Assembly: GCA_006503475.1 (NCBI GenBank)
Contig: RSEH01000057.1
Span: 117,970 to 181,969 of the forward strand
Direction of reading: 5' to 3'
DNA length: 64,000 nucleotides
Origin: Stentor roeselii
Lineage: Eukaryota; Ciliophora; Heterotrichea; Heterotrichida; Stentoridae
The position numbers and the translations under genes are program-made. Below the pieces are notes generated by a model. That model worked only from the letters and a program-made list of their open reading frames with translations, made no database searches and had not been told where the DNA came from. Of this stretch, positions 52,029 through 62,417 are shown piece by piece. Numbering within the stretch: position 1 is the first letter of the stretch; every line of letters starts with the position of its first letter.

Positions 52029-53441
52029 ATGGAAACACCCAGACTGTTAAAAGTAACGATCACTCTTTCCAAGTCAGTCTTCGGGACCATCCTTCTGTCT
52101 GAGTCAGACGACCCGATGGTTAAAAGCGAAGAGTTCCTCAAATCTCACAACCTTGACGTGTCGCTTAAGCATTCACTCGCACAGTTCATAAGAACTGAGC
52201 AAATGAAGAAGTTTAAAACACTTGAAACAACGAGAAGAAGCGAAACCAGGTCAAGAGGTGAGCAGAAAAAGACTCCATTGATAAATCTTTCACAACGTCT
52301 GTTGAAACATTCTTACCGATACTCGTCATTATCGTCAGTTAACTATGGAAAAATCCTTTACTCTAAAGGGAAAGAATTCAAAGAAAAGCAGTTAAAACTG
52401 GTAGAAGAAAAAAAGAGTTTAAAAGAAAATGATGACCAGAAAATCCTGACTTTTAAACCAGAAATCAATAAAAAAAGTAAAAAAATCGTGAAAGAACTGG
52501 ATAAAGCTGAAAAAACTGAAAAGAAACAGGAAAAGGAAAGAGAAGTTTTAAAGAACAAGCAAGAAAGAGACTCGAAAGAATGCTTTTTCACTCCTTGCAT
52601 AAATGACAAGAGAAAAGAAGAGAGAAACGTTTTTCATGACCTGTACAAAAATGCCTGTCTCCGAATGGAATCTCCAGGCAAGCCACTGAGAAAGGCCTCA
52701 TCCAGTTTAGTATTCTCGAAACGAGATAAGCTAAAAGAAGACATCATTGAAACCATGGTCGAACGACTGTCAAGTTCTCATAAAGCCTCTGAAGAAATCA
52801 TAGAACTGAAAAGAAGAGAAGCCGAAGCGCCTTTCGATAAGGAAACTGGTCAAAGACTCTTCACTCCACTCATCTCTCATAACTACTCAAGCATCAGAGA
52901 AGAAAGAACTGTCTGGGAAGACCTGTACAACACTCGTTCATTTAAAAAATCTCCTGAAACCTTCAACACTTTCGTAAAAACAAGCGAAAATACCACCAGA
53001 TTCTTCGAAAAACTGAAAATTACCAGATTTTCCGAGATTTTTTCTAGACTTGACTCTGACGGTGATGGGAAAATCAGTTCACAGTTAATTAATTTGCAAG
53101 GATTTGACTCAAAAATCTTGATTTTACTTTGTCCAGTGCTGAAAGAATTAGAAAAAAGTGAAAAAGAAATGAGACTTGATGAGTTCGTGATTCATTTGAA
53201 CCAGGTTTATAACCTTTTAGGAACTTCAGACAGAATGGCCTTGACCCAGAAGCTGAAGAAGGAAGAAAGTCGATCGAATTTCCCCTTCAACCCCGTGATC
53301 AACGAAAGATCGAAGAAAATCGCGAACCATTCTTATTTAGGCTCCACGATTTACGAAAGGTCCGTCACAAGTCGTGAGATAAGCAATTTGAAAAACTTGA
53401 AAAAGGCTGAATTACAAGAAATCTCTAATAAATTTAAGTAA
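52029..53441 (+). CDS. EF-hand protein with repeated FxPxI segments
   Basis: 470 aa. A canonical EF-hand loop DSDGDGKISSQL lies near residue 342. Several short repeats of the type LTFKPEIN, CFFTPCINDK, LFTPLISH and FPFNPVINERSKKI occur through the chain, each followed by charged coiled-coil sequence. Such F-x-P-x-I repeats are common in ciliate and apicomplexan cytoskeletal proteins. Calcium-regulated structural role inferred. The stop is 19 nt from the convergent gene's stop. Confidence 0.65.
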   Translation: METPRLLKVTITLSKSVFGTILLSESDDPMVKSEEFLKSHNLDVSLKHSLAQFIRTEQMKKFKTLETTRRSETRSRGEQKKTPLINLSQRLLKHSYRYSSLSSVNYGKILYSKGKEFKEKQLKLVEEKKSLKENDDQKILTFKPEINKKSKKIVKELDKAEKTEKKQEKEREVLKNKQERDSKECFFTPCINDKRKEERNVFHDLYKNACLRMESPGKPLRKASSSLVFSKRDKLKEDIIETMVERLSSSHKASEEIIELKRREAEAPFDKETGQRLFTPLISHNYSSIREERTVWEDLYNTRSFKKSPETFNTFVKTSENTTRFFEKLKITRFSEIFSRLDSDGDGKISSQLINLQGFDSKILILLCPVLKELEKSEKEMRLDEFVIHLNQVYNLLGTSDRMALTQKLKKEESRSNFPFNPVINERSKKIANHSYLGSTIYERSVTSREISNLKNLKKAELQEISNKFK

Positions 53442-53460
53442 TTCTAATCTTTAATACTCT

Positions 53461-53889
53461 TCAATTATTTCTAATAAAAGGTCCGAAAGTATCTTCAAAG
53501 CCGAGGTTCGACCCTTTAGATGATTCTCGGTCGTTTAGTTGGTTCGAGTTTTGTAGGTTCAGGGTGCGCTCGGGCTTTGTTCTGTTTTCGAAATAAGGAG
53601 TGCAAATTGTGGATCGGTCTGCACTGTTCGATTCGAACTGTTTCAATTGTTTTGTCGGAGGCGAAATAGGAGGAAGGAAAAACCATGGCTTTAATTTTTC
53701 TTCGCTTCTGCATGTTTTTACTTGTCTTGAAGATGCTATACGAACTGGCTTTAGATTTGGAGAACGGTTGTCTTTTATTATCAGACGAGCGAATGGATCG
53801 TTTATTTTTGAATGCGTTTGTAAAACTGGAGGTTTTAGATGTCTTCTTTTTTCTGTGTTCGGGTGAGGTATGGATGAGAATTCAGCCAT
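53461..53889 (-). CDS. Small unknown Pro/Ser/Asn-rich protein
   Basis: 142 aa, starting MAEFSSIPHPNTEKRR. It is rich in Pro, Ser, Asn and basic residues and is probably disordered. No domain recognised. Two plus-strand ORFs on the same DNA (53600-53866, 53685-53921) have odd compositions rich in Phe and Cys, so the minus strand is preferred. Confidence 0.5.
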   Translation of the reverse strand: MAEFSSIPHPNTEKRRHLKPPVLQTHSKINDPFARLIIKDNRSPNLKPVRIASSRQVKTCRSEEKLKPWFFLPPISPPTKQLKQFESNSADRSTICTPYFENRTKPERTLNLQNSNQLNDRESSKGSNLGFEDTFGPFIRNN

Positions 53890-54279
53890 TTTGTAATTTA
53901 GATGATTTTTTTTGGAATTGATTTTAAGTTCAGGAGGATTTAATGATAAGTGAATTTTTTAAGGATGTTTTGGAAGTTTATAGATAGATTTGGATATCGG
54001 GTAATATAGAGGTAGTTTACTATTGAGTTTCAATCGTTTTTTTCATTTGATCAAGAATTATTTTATTAGTATTTTGATTCAGAAGGATATATTTGGAATA
54101 AAAATTCATGCAGTACTATATTACTTCTATAATCTTTCATAGTAATCAATATTAAATTTATTTTGGTATAGGATGTATAGGGTTATTCATTATATTTTTT
54201 GATTTATTGGGAGATTTGGTGTAAATAATTAGTCATAAATATATTTCGATCTTCAAACTCGAAGTAATAAAAAAATAAG
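53890..54279. other. AT-rich intergenic region
   Basis: 390 bp with no supported gene; likely holds the promoter of the small minus-strand gene on its left. Confidence 0.6.
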
Positions 54280-54954
54280 TTACTTATCATTCTGTAGATA
54301 GATTGCATTGAGTAATTCGATGAAGTACTGGTCAAGCTTTTTTTCGACGAATTCAATCCTCTTGTTAAAATTTCCTACACTCTGGTTCAAAGTTTGAATG
54401 CTCTGGGTTAAAGAGCCAACACTCTGGTTGAGATTACCAGTAATCTGTTCAAGAGAGCCAACCCTCTGATCGAGAGATTGCATGCTCTGATCGAGAGAGC
54501 CAACCTTTTGTTCGAGAGAGTCAACCTTTTGTTCGTGGGAGTCAACCTTTTGTTCGAAGGAGCCAACCTTTTGTTCGAGAGAGTCAACCTTTTGTTCGAG
54601 AGAGCCAACACTCTCGTTCAAAGAACATATGTCTGCTTGCATTGAATTAAAATTCTTATCAAGGCTAGAATATTTTTCATCTAGCAAGCTGAGACTTTTA
54701 TTTTCTCGACGAGACCCTTCCTTACGTGTCTTTTCTTTTTTGGCTTCAAGGGTTTTTAATCTTGAATTTATATCTTCGTTGAAAAGTTCTAAAGCATTTA
54801 TCGAAGCCTCATCCTTTTTCTGATCAACGATGGTATCTTTGCACAAGTTAGTTATATCATCGATCATATTTCGTTGAAGAACTGACATATCCTTGAGTAA
54901 TTCAAATTTTCCCTCGGATGGTAGTTCTTCAAAAGTGTTCTCAGTAGTTTCCAT
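54280..54954 (-). CDS. Coiled-coil protein with tandem heptads
   Basis: 224 aa. Residues about 115-195 are about twelve near-perfect seven-residue units of the type SLEQKVD, SLEQKVG, SLDQRVG, with Leu and Val at the a/d core positions, so a long parallel coiled coil is expected. The flanks are also helical. No domain or partner recognised. The heptads are mirrored at DNA level by a 21-bp repeat. Confidence 0.7.
   Translation of the reverse strand: METTENTFEELPSEGKFELLKDMSVLQRNMIDDITNLCKDTIVDQKKDEASINALELFNEDINSRLKTLEAKKEKTRKEGSRRENKSLSLLDEKYSSLDKNFNSMQADICSLNESVGSLEQKVDSLEQKVGSFEQKVDSHEQKVDSLEQKVGSLDQSMQSLDQRVGSLEQITGNLNQSVGSLTQSIQTLNQSVGNFNKRIEFVEKKLDQYFIELLNAIYLQNDK
54366..54615 (-). repeat. 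21-bp tandem repeats encoding heptads
   Basis: About twelve copies of a 21-bp unit (plus strand resembles gagagagtcaaccttttgtt). The copies at 54495-54610 are nearly identical while the outer ones differ more, consistent with ongoing slippage in the centre. Confidence 0.85.
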
Positions 54955-55189
54955 TTATATATTGAAATAGTGTCTATTAAATTCATAAAGGGGATATATA
55001 TTTAATTGTATAATAAATTAAAATAAAGATGGTTCAGGTTCCGACTAGAATAAAAATTATTAATTTGATTGGATTGCGAAGTGTGCAATTTTGTTTTTGA
55101 AGAAAGAATTCTTTCAGGTTTGTTTTATCGGGAGATAAAAGATTAATTTGTAATATTTGATGATTGTTTAGTGAAATTCAATCTTAATA

Positions 55190-55603
55190 ATGATCTAAAG
55201 CAGATAGTTTCAACATATCAAGAAAAGCATAAAGAGTTTTTTTATTTTCTTCTTACACTCTAAAAATGATTTTTTAATACATTTTCATAGAGGATTTTTT
55301 GTTTATTATTTAAAGGAAAAGGAGAGAAATTATGAAATCGAATTTAATAAGTACATATCTCTATTAAATCTTGTAGGCAACGTTACAAAAATTGTTTGTT
55401 CTACAGAAACTCAAATAAAATGCTTATCTATATTTGATAAAAGCAAATTATTTTCCGTCAAATTCTCGAAATTCTTTATCGATGGATCAGCAGATAGATT
55501 TTATTTAAATCAGCAAGAGTTTGCAGCTTTCAAAAGAGCAATTCATACTCATAGCCATAATTTAAATGAAAAGGGTTTAAACAGAGATGGCTAAACTGGT
55601 TGA
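55190..55603 (+). pseudogene. Coding-like relic D
   Basis: Stop-free under the standard code from 55208 to 55591 (128 codons) but without an ATG; taking the TAG at 55205 and TAA at 55592 as sense extends it from an ATG at 55190 to a TGA at 55601. Residues such as FFIDGSADRFYLNQQEFAAF look like a real protein. No family recognised. Confidence 0.4.
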
Positions 55604-55705
55604 AAAAAAAAATAAATTAGAGAGTTTTATTAGTTGGGATTAAATTAAAGACTGAGAAGGATTATTTTAAATTTGGCTAAAGTTTTATATGATATTTGTT
55701 GTTTT

Positions 55706-55894
55706 GAATAAATTACTTCTAGAGATAATAAATTTTGTCAGGTACTTGAAAATCTAAACTACTCTCGTAGAAATCACTAAGAAGAAGGAAATCAACAGAT
55801 GGTAAAGGTCTTATAATAAAAGCATGAGAAATAATAAGAGATATTTCAAGATAATCAAATTTTGCTTGCAAAGATTTTACTTTTGGTTAAATGA
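55706..55894 (+). pseudogene. Coding-like relic E with TAA doublets
   Basis: 62 codons before a TGA. By hand count G/C is 26, 9 and 14 of 62 at positions 1, 2 and 3, the strongest coding pattern in the desert. It contains six in-frame TAA, including two TAA-TAA pairs inside a charged helical stretch around CATGAGAAATAATAAGAG. Confidence 0.42.
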
Positions 55895-55926
55895 CTTAAT
55901 CAAACTATTAAAGACAAACTGGCTGA

Positions 55927-56094
55927 AGACTGAAGAATAAAAATGTGACCGATCCAGACTATAGACAATTAATTATTATTCAAATTATTAAAAAACTAGT
56001 CATGAAGGCTCGAGGTAAATTTCAACAGCCATTCTCTTCTAATAATTATCAATCTGAGAAAAATTTGTAAAAATTGCATGAATCTCTGAACTGA
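55927..56094 (+). pseudogene. Coding-like relic F
   Basis: 55 codons open except for one TAA, ended by TGA at 56092. Includes NVTDPDYRQLIIIQIIKKLV and RGKFQQPFSSNNYQSEKN. It follows relic E on the same strand in another frame, as if one gene had lost frame. Confidence 0.38.
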
Positions 56095-56483
56095 ATTCGG
56101 GTTATATGCTCAGAGAAACCTGTTTGAGTTACCAGATGATTTTTAGTTTCTTACTCATCTTCTTGACTTTAATTTGGGAAATTTTATACTGTCGGATTAA
56201 TTAGAAGTACATGAAATTTAACTAGAAAATCTTTGGTTTCTGGATATAAAGAATGCCAAAAAACTTATCTTAATCATTTTTTTATAAATTTACTAAAACC
56301 TTTACTGTTCAAATATTATAAAAACTAAGAGAGAATCTTAGATATTTTCGACTATGACTCTAATTATTAATCTACTTTATTATCTTAACATTTAACTGTT
56401 CAAAACTCAGGAAAACTGAGATTTACATAAAACTTGAATAGTAATCATAGCTGTATGACTGAAAAGGCAAAAACATTTGATGA

Positions 56484-56720
56484 CTGGCTTATTTAAATAA
56501 ATTATCTCCTCAAAAAAAATTAAATGATCGTCTCTAAGGTTTTTAAGGTAATTAATTTGATTTGCTACTTAGTAAAGAAATACTTTCTCAAATAGAAAAC
56601 ATCAAAATCTAACAAAAGATTTGTTGCAAAGAAAACTGTAATCAAAGAAAAGAATTACAGACTGGGATTCGATTGATACAGAGAGTTGAGGATTTGGAGT
56701 TATTTTATGATCGGATATGA
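56484..56720 (+). pseudogene. Coding-like relic G
   Basis: 78 codons with four TAA and no TGA until 56718. Residues such as LLLSKEILSQIENIKIQQK and RLIQRVEDLELFYDRI are protein-like. Same strand and order as relics D-F. A further weaker stretch lies at about 56770-57060 in another frame. Confidence 0.38.
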
Positions 56721-58442
56721 TAAAAGTTAAATTAAGTAATCATTAGAACACTTTTGACGTATGAGACTCATACTTGATCAGAAAGGCGATTAATTGAATC
56801 ACTCTATAGCGAATAATTAGAATATAGAAGTTGAACCTATAGACTGAAATAAAAAACTAGGAAATTAGATTAGATCTTAAACCATCTAAGCTTTCAATAT
56901 TTCAATAATTTGCTCTAAGGCTTAAGTGTGGCAAGAACATGCATAAAGAGCGATTTCTGAGGATGTATGAGGTATCAAGATGGTAGAAAGTTAAATAATG
57001 GGAGTCAAAATCGAAAATGATTATGAATATAGCTGAGATTCTCTCTTAGTTTTGATACTACTTGAACAGTGCAAGTGCTAAGTATTAATTTTTGATTAAA
57101 TGAGTATTTTTAATAAAAAGGTAGTTAATTATTGATTGTTATACAAGTAAAAATTGGCTAAATTGGTAAGTTTTCAGGTAATTCACATCATTTAGTATTT
57201 TGATATGGGGTCTATTTGATGAGGAAATCTTTTATTTTCATCATTAAAATTATCACAAAAAATCAAATCATTGAAATAACCAAAGATGCCGAAAGAATTA
57301 ATTTTTGATTTGATCAGTTTGGTTATGAACCAATTCTATTATATTAAGCGGCCTAATGCATCTATATATCAAATAGTTAGAATCTTCTAATTATTTTATA
57401 GATAGTTACCACTTCTTTTCTATATTTTATCTTAAAATTTTTAATGGTTCCCATAACAAGATGCTTAATTATTGATGATCTAGAGGGAGAAAATTTTTAA
57501 TGAAAGAATCATGCTTAAAATACAAATTATCGATGAATAAAAAAGGTTTATGCTTTGTTACTTAAAGTACTTATTTGTTTCAAAACCCATTTTTCTAAGC
57601 TCTGGATTGTTATCCAGAACTTTCTATTGCCTTTAAAAGTTACTCTTCATCATCTAGTTTTGCTCTTCATGAGGTGAGGATTCGCTGACTTAAAAATGAT
57701 AAGAGTCCAAATTTTCTCCAGGAATGGATCTGGAAGAGTAACTGTTTCTTGCAAGCTTTTGAGCCACGTGGAGATTACTATTAAAGATTGAATGATGGTT
57801 TAGAAGTTGCTTTATAAAAGTGCTCTATCATTTAATATAAAACATATTTCTGATTATAGACAGGGAATTGTCTCAATAGAAAAAAAATATTTTTTATTTT
57901 TTCGTTTGACTAGATTCAAATAGATATGCTTATAGTTAAATTATGAATATCCTTAAATGAATATAGCAAATTATCTGATGCCTTAAATTGATTTTTTAGT
58001 TTTCCTGCAAATTTAAAACTATTTTTGCATGATAGGTCCAGATAAAGGAATAGTAAGTGCTTAGGATTTTTGCAACCAAAATTTCATTATTTATTGTTTC
58101 CTGATATTTCTGCAGCGGCTATTAGTGATATTAAAAAATAGAGTTTTTTTTACCTGCTCTTTGCTTTTTCTGATTCTTTTGGAGCTTTTCTTTAAGAATA
58201 TCTTCATCAGGAATTCCAATACTTCAGCCTGATCTCTCTAGTTTTTCAACAAATTTATTCTAACCTTTAATTATAATAGGACTTATTATCTATCCACCTT
58301 ATAAAATACGGAGATGCTCACTTTATACAGATGAAAATCAAAAATAAAATGAAGAGCTGTGACTCTATTCTAAAAAATCCATAATAAATTATTCTGAGAA
58401 AATTTTAGGTAAATTAATTTTATTAGAATATCTTATGATAAC

Positions 58443-59800
58443 TTACTTATTTATTTCACGGGCTTTCATATAATAAATTTCAGCTTTGGAATAATCGCCT
58501 TGAGCTTGATAAAGTGAACCCAAACAGTTAAATGTAATTGCTAGATTCGGATGATTGCTGGAGAGAACTTGCTGTGTGATTTCAAGATCTTTCATATAAT
58601 AAATTTCAGCTTTGGAATAATCGCCTTGATCTTTATAAAGCGAACCCAAACAGTTAAATGTAATTGCTAGATCAGGATGATTGCTGGGGAGAACTTGTTG
58701 TGTGATTTCAAGGGATTTCAATAAATAAATTTCAGCTTTGGAATAATCGCCTTGTTCTTTATAAAGCGAACCCAAACAGTTAAATGTAATTGCTAGATCA
58801 GGATGATTGCTGGGGAGAACTTGCTGTTTGATTTCAAGGGATTTCATATAATAAATTTCAGCTTTGGAATAATCGCCTTGAGCTTGATAAAGCGAACCCA
58901 AACAGTTAAATGTAATTGCTAGATTCGGATGATTGTTGGGGAGAACTTGCTGTTCGATTTCAAGGGATTTCATATAATAAATTTCAGCTTTGGAATAATC
59001 GCCTTGATCTTGATAAAACGAACCCAAACAGTTAAATGTAATTGCTAGATCAGGATGATTGCTGGGGAGAACTTGCTGTGCGATTTCAAGATCTTTCATA
59101 TAATAAATTTCAGCTTTGGAATAATCGCCTTGAGCTTGATAAAGCGAACCCAAAAATTTAAATGTACTTGCTAGATTCAGATGATTGCTGGGGAGAACTT
59201 GCTGTTTGATTTCAAGGGATTTCAGTAAATAAATTTCAGCTTTGGAATAATCGCCTTGAGCTTGGTAAAGCGAACCCAAACAGTTAAGTGTACTTGCTAG
59301 ATTCGGATGATTGCTGGGGAGAACTTGCTGTTTGATTTCAAGATCTTTCATATAATAAATTTCAGCTTTGGAATAATCGCCTTGAGCTTGATAAAGCGAA
59401 CCCAAAAAGTTAAATGTAATTGCTAGATTCGGATGATTGCTGGGGAGAATTTGCTGTTTGATTTCAAGATCTTTCATATAATAAATTTCAGCTTTTGAAT
59501 AATCGCCTTGAGCTTGATAAAGCGAACCCAAACAGTTAAATGTAATTGCTAGATCAGGATGATTGTTGGGGAGAACTTGCTGTGTGATTTCAAGATCTTT
59601 CATATAATAAATTTCAGCTTTGGAATAATCGCCTTGTTCTTTATAAAGCGAACCTAAACAGTTAAATGTACTTGCTAGATTCGGATGATTGCTGGGGAGA
59701 ACTTGCTGTTTGATATCAAGATCTTTCATATAATAAATTTCAGCTTTTGAATAATCGCCTTGAGCTTGATAAAGCGAACCCAACCAATAAAGTGTTGTTT
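58443..59800 (-). repeat. About eleven 126-bp tandem repeats encoding TPRs
   Basis: Units differ at only a few bases, mostly within the codons for one or two positions (K/T/A/E before QQ, N/D in HPN/DL, YY/YL in EIYY). This indicates recent homogenisation or expansion and copy number may vary between strains. Confidence 0.92.
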
Positions 59801-62417
59801 CCACTTGTTTGCTATAATTTGTTATAAACTTTTTTTCAATTTCAAGTTCTTTAAGGAAATATTTTTCTGCTTGATTATAATTTCCTTGAAAAAAATAAAA
59901 ACTACCAAGTTTCAAAAACACTCTTAGAAATTTCATATCGTCTTTATAGATACTTATAAAGTTTTCAACTGATTTAATCATGTCATCAGCTTTTTCTAAT
60001 TCAAAAGTTATTCTCAGATAACTCATCGCCAAATTCAAATAACTCAAAATTGATTCATCTGTCATTCCTAAAGGCTTTAAAACTTTTTCAGCATGAATTA
60101 TCAAATTTCGGGCATTTTTGATTTTTGATTTATCATTTCGTACTTCTCTATTTATTTCGAAATTTTGTTCTAAATACTTAAGCAAATCTTTATAGTTTTC
60201 ACTATCCCTGCCTAGACATTCATGGATAGTATCATGAATATTAATCATCCCTTTTCCTGATTCAAAACTGACAAGATACAATTTCAATAAGTTTCCTTTC
60301 ACTTTGCTCCAGGTGCTTTCATCGTATTTGTTTGCAATAATTGTTTTTATCATTGTTTCTGGGATGTTTTTAGCTGCACAGCATCCTAAAATTTTCATCG
60401 CATATTTAGACTCATCTGACATTCTTTCAATTATTTCTCTGATGGTTTTTTTCACTTCTTCAATATCATCGAAATTTCTCTCTAGTAAATCATCAATCTT
60501 TACCATTTCCTGGATCCATGAAATGTAAAGTTGAATATGAAGTCCCATACCTTTCATTTTCAATGATAGCTGAGTGATCTTTTCCTCATTGACATTAGGC
60601 AATTGTGTCATCAGGAAATGTTTGATCTGGTGGGAGTCTAAATAATTGATATCTAACCGGAATTCCCAGCGACTCATTCTTGATGTGATCAGATACTTGA
60701 CATTCATTGATTCTGTGTAATAATCTCTAATTTCATCCCATGAGTTGAAGTTATCAAAAAGCAGTAAAATTTTATCTGTTATTTTTCCAGAGTTTAGTCT
60801 TGTTTTAATTAATTCATTTGCATTTTCACCTTCAACGACTCCTATTGGATCAGCTAATCTTAAAAGATCCACTTTCATATTTGCTGAGTCTATTTGAATA
60901 ATTATATCATATTCCTCTATATATTTATTGCAGTATTGGGTTGCTAGGTATGTCTTTCCCATGCCAGCTAATCCACTAATAGTTATTATATTTTTTTCTT
61001 TTAATGCTTTATGTATAGTTTCACATTCTGTATCTCTCTTTATTTGTAGTTGTATATTTTTATCAAAATGTTTAAGGTTTTTGCTACTTATTATATCATT
61101 ATTTTCTTCATTTTTATCTTCTATAATAATTTTAACTCTGATATCTGTTTCATTTATTCTTATAATATCAAAAATTTCTTTTGCTCTTTTACTAACTTTC
61201 GGATCATTATCTTTTTTCAGTATCTTCAAAAACTGCACACATTTTTCTCTAATTTCCCAGTTTCGATGATTACTTAATTTGAATATCTCTTCAACTATAT
61301 CAACGACATAATCAGATGGAATTTTTTTTTCGATCACACAGTCCTGAGCATAGTTTAATAAAATATATTTTTCTTCCCAACCCAATCTATTTATTTCCTT
61401 GAATTCTTCTTGAAACATTTCCTTTCTTTTTAGCTGAGTATCTTTTGAATTGTCCTGAATTATTTCATATATCTCGAATTTGAGCAGATAGTTGATGAAG
61501 TCCGCCGTAAAATTATTTCTTATTTTCACAGATAGCCTTGAAATTTCATTAAAAAAAGGGATAGGATCGAAACTCTTCAAGGACTTGCAGATGCCCCATA
61601 TCTCAATAGATTCATTTATCAACGTTTTCCAGAAATTTTGCGAAGTCTTAGCTTTCGCAACGAGTCTTCTAATGACTTTCAACTCCAAAATAACTGAGAT
61701 CTCTGGGAAAGCATTTTCCCTTTTTTCAAGAAGCTGAATGATATCATTTAAATCCTTAAGTATCTTATCCTGCTTCTCTTTCACGAAAAGTGCACCTTTT
61801 CCATTCTTCATAATATGCAAATATAAAAATTTTCTGATTATTTTGGTTAAGTTTTGCCGATCGTAAGTGAAATGACTGCAGGTCCATATATATGGATTCA
61901 TTATTTTTTCGAAGAGGTTCTGAACGATCATTATAGGTGAGTCACATTCATAAGGTCTCAGTCTGGAGAGTTCATTGACTGTTTCATGTTCAAAGTACCC
62001 GTTCGTCATGTCATTCGCGATTTTAGTTGCTAGATCTGCTGCTTTTTTCTGGTTAATATAAAGAAATTGCTGGTCTAATGTGCCGATCCGGCCTTCAAGA
62101 TTTTTCCTGTCTTGCTCCATCTGCATTTGACGAGCCTTAGTCCCAGCTCCAGCTCCACCTCCAAAAAGTCCTCGACAAATTTTCAGCTCTAAGGTTTCCT
62201 GGTCGATGTAAAGATGAGTTTTTAATAGCGATGGGCGATTTGCCATCCATAGTATTTCCTTGAAGCCAAAGCCTTCCAAGACTCCCTCCCATGTTCTTTT
62301 AGAGTCTTTATGTTCAACTATAGCCTTGATTTCTTGATTTTCAGCACTTATACTTACTTGGTACCCTGCTTTGAGCTCAAGTCTCTGAATCAAACACATT
62401 ATAATTTTCTCTCCCAT
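58443..62417 (-). CDS. NLR-like STAND ATPase: NB-ARC domain plus TPR repeat array
   Basis: 1324 aa, no introns. Residues 1-130 are an unrecognised N-terminal domain with a Gly-rich stretch (GLFGGGAGAG). Residues 130-440 are helical, HEAT-like. The NTPase begins at about 480: ISGLAGMGKTYLATQY (Walker A), KILLLFDNF (Walker B, about 550) and LITSRMSRWEF (RNBS-B/sensor type, about 575), followed by a helical region as in NB-ARC/AP-ATPases. Residues 870-1324 are about eleven 42-aa TPRs of kinesin-light-chain type (GDYSKAEIYYMKDLEI). STAND proteins oligomerise on ligand binding by the repeats; immunity, self-recognition or death roles are known in fungi, animals, plants and bacteria. The ligand and output here are unknown. 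Confidence 0.85.
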   Translation of the reverse strand: MGEKIIMCLIQRLELKAGYQVSISAENQEIKAIVEHKDSKRTWEGVLEGFGFKEILWMANRPSLLKTHLYIDQETLELKICRGLFGGGAGAGTKARQMQMEQDRKNLEGRIGTLDQQFLYINQKKAADLATKIANDMTNGYFEHETVNELSRLRPYECDSPIMIVQNLFEKIMNPYIWTCSHFTYDRQNLTKIIRKFLYLHIMKNGKGALFVKEKQDKILKDLNDIIQLLEKRENAFPEISVILELKVIRRLVAKAKTSQNFWKTLINESIEIWGICKSLKSFDPIPFFNEISRLSVKIRNNFTADFINYLLKFEIYEIIQDNSKDTQLKRKEMFQEEFKEINRLGWEEKYILLNYAQDCVIEKKIPSDYVVDIVEEIFKLSNHRNWEIREKCVQFLKILKKDNDPKVSKRAKEIFDIIRINETDIRVKIIIEDKNEENNDIISSKNLKHFDKNIQLQIKRDTECETIHKALKEKNIITISGLAGMGKTYLATQYCNKYIEEYDIIIQIDSANMKVDLLRLADPIGVVEGENANELIKTRLNSGKITDKILLLFDNFNSWDEIRDYYTESMNVKYLITSRMSRWEFRLDINYLDSHQIKHFLMTQLPNVNEEKITQLSLKMKGMGLHIQLYISWIQEMVKIDDLLERNFDDIEEVKKTIREIIERMSDESKYAMKILGCCAAKNIPETMIKTIIANKYDESTWSKVKGNLLKLYLVSFESGKGMINIHDTIHECLGRDSENYKDLLKYLEQNFEINREVRNDKSKIKNARNLIIHAEKVLKPLGMTDESILSYLNLAMSYLRITFELEKADDMIKSVENFISIYKDDMKFLRVFLKLGSFYFFQGNYNQAEKYFLKELEIEKKFITNYSKQVETTLYWLGSLYQAQGDYSKAEIYYMKDLDIKQQVLPSNHPNLASTFNCLGSLYKEQGDYSKAEIYYMKDLEITQQVLPNNHPDLAITFNCLGSLYQAQGDYSKAEIYYMKDLEIKQQILPSNHPNLAITFNFLGSLYQAQGDYSKAEIYYMKDLEIKQQVLPSNHPNLASTLNCLGSLYQAQGDYSKAEIYLLKSLEIKQQVLPSNHLNLASTFKFLGSLYQAQGDYSKAEIYYMKDLEIAQQVLPSNHPDLAITFNCLGSFYQDQGDYSKAEIYYMKSLEIEQQVLPNNHPNLAITFNCLGSLYQAQGDYSKAEIYYMKSLEIKQQVLPSNHPDLAITFNCLGSLYKEQGDYSKAEIYLLKSLEITQQVLPSNHPDLAITFNCLGSLYKDQGDYSKAEIYYMKDLEITQQVLSSNHPNLAITFNCLGSLYQAQGDYSKAEIYYMKAREINK

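Larger units (their letters stand above)
54955..58442. other. AT-rich 3.5-kb desert
   Basis: No standard-code gene. Several plus-strand stretches between 55190 and 57100 have coding-like composition but contain in-frame stops and frame changes; the clearest are listed separately. From 57100 to 58442 nothing is recognised. Confidence 0.55.

Noticed and set aside
53500-53560. B-box-like sequence ggttcgaccc suggesting a tRNA
   Set aside because: No acceptor or anticodon stem could be folded around it and it lies inside a plausible ORF.
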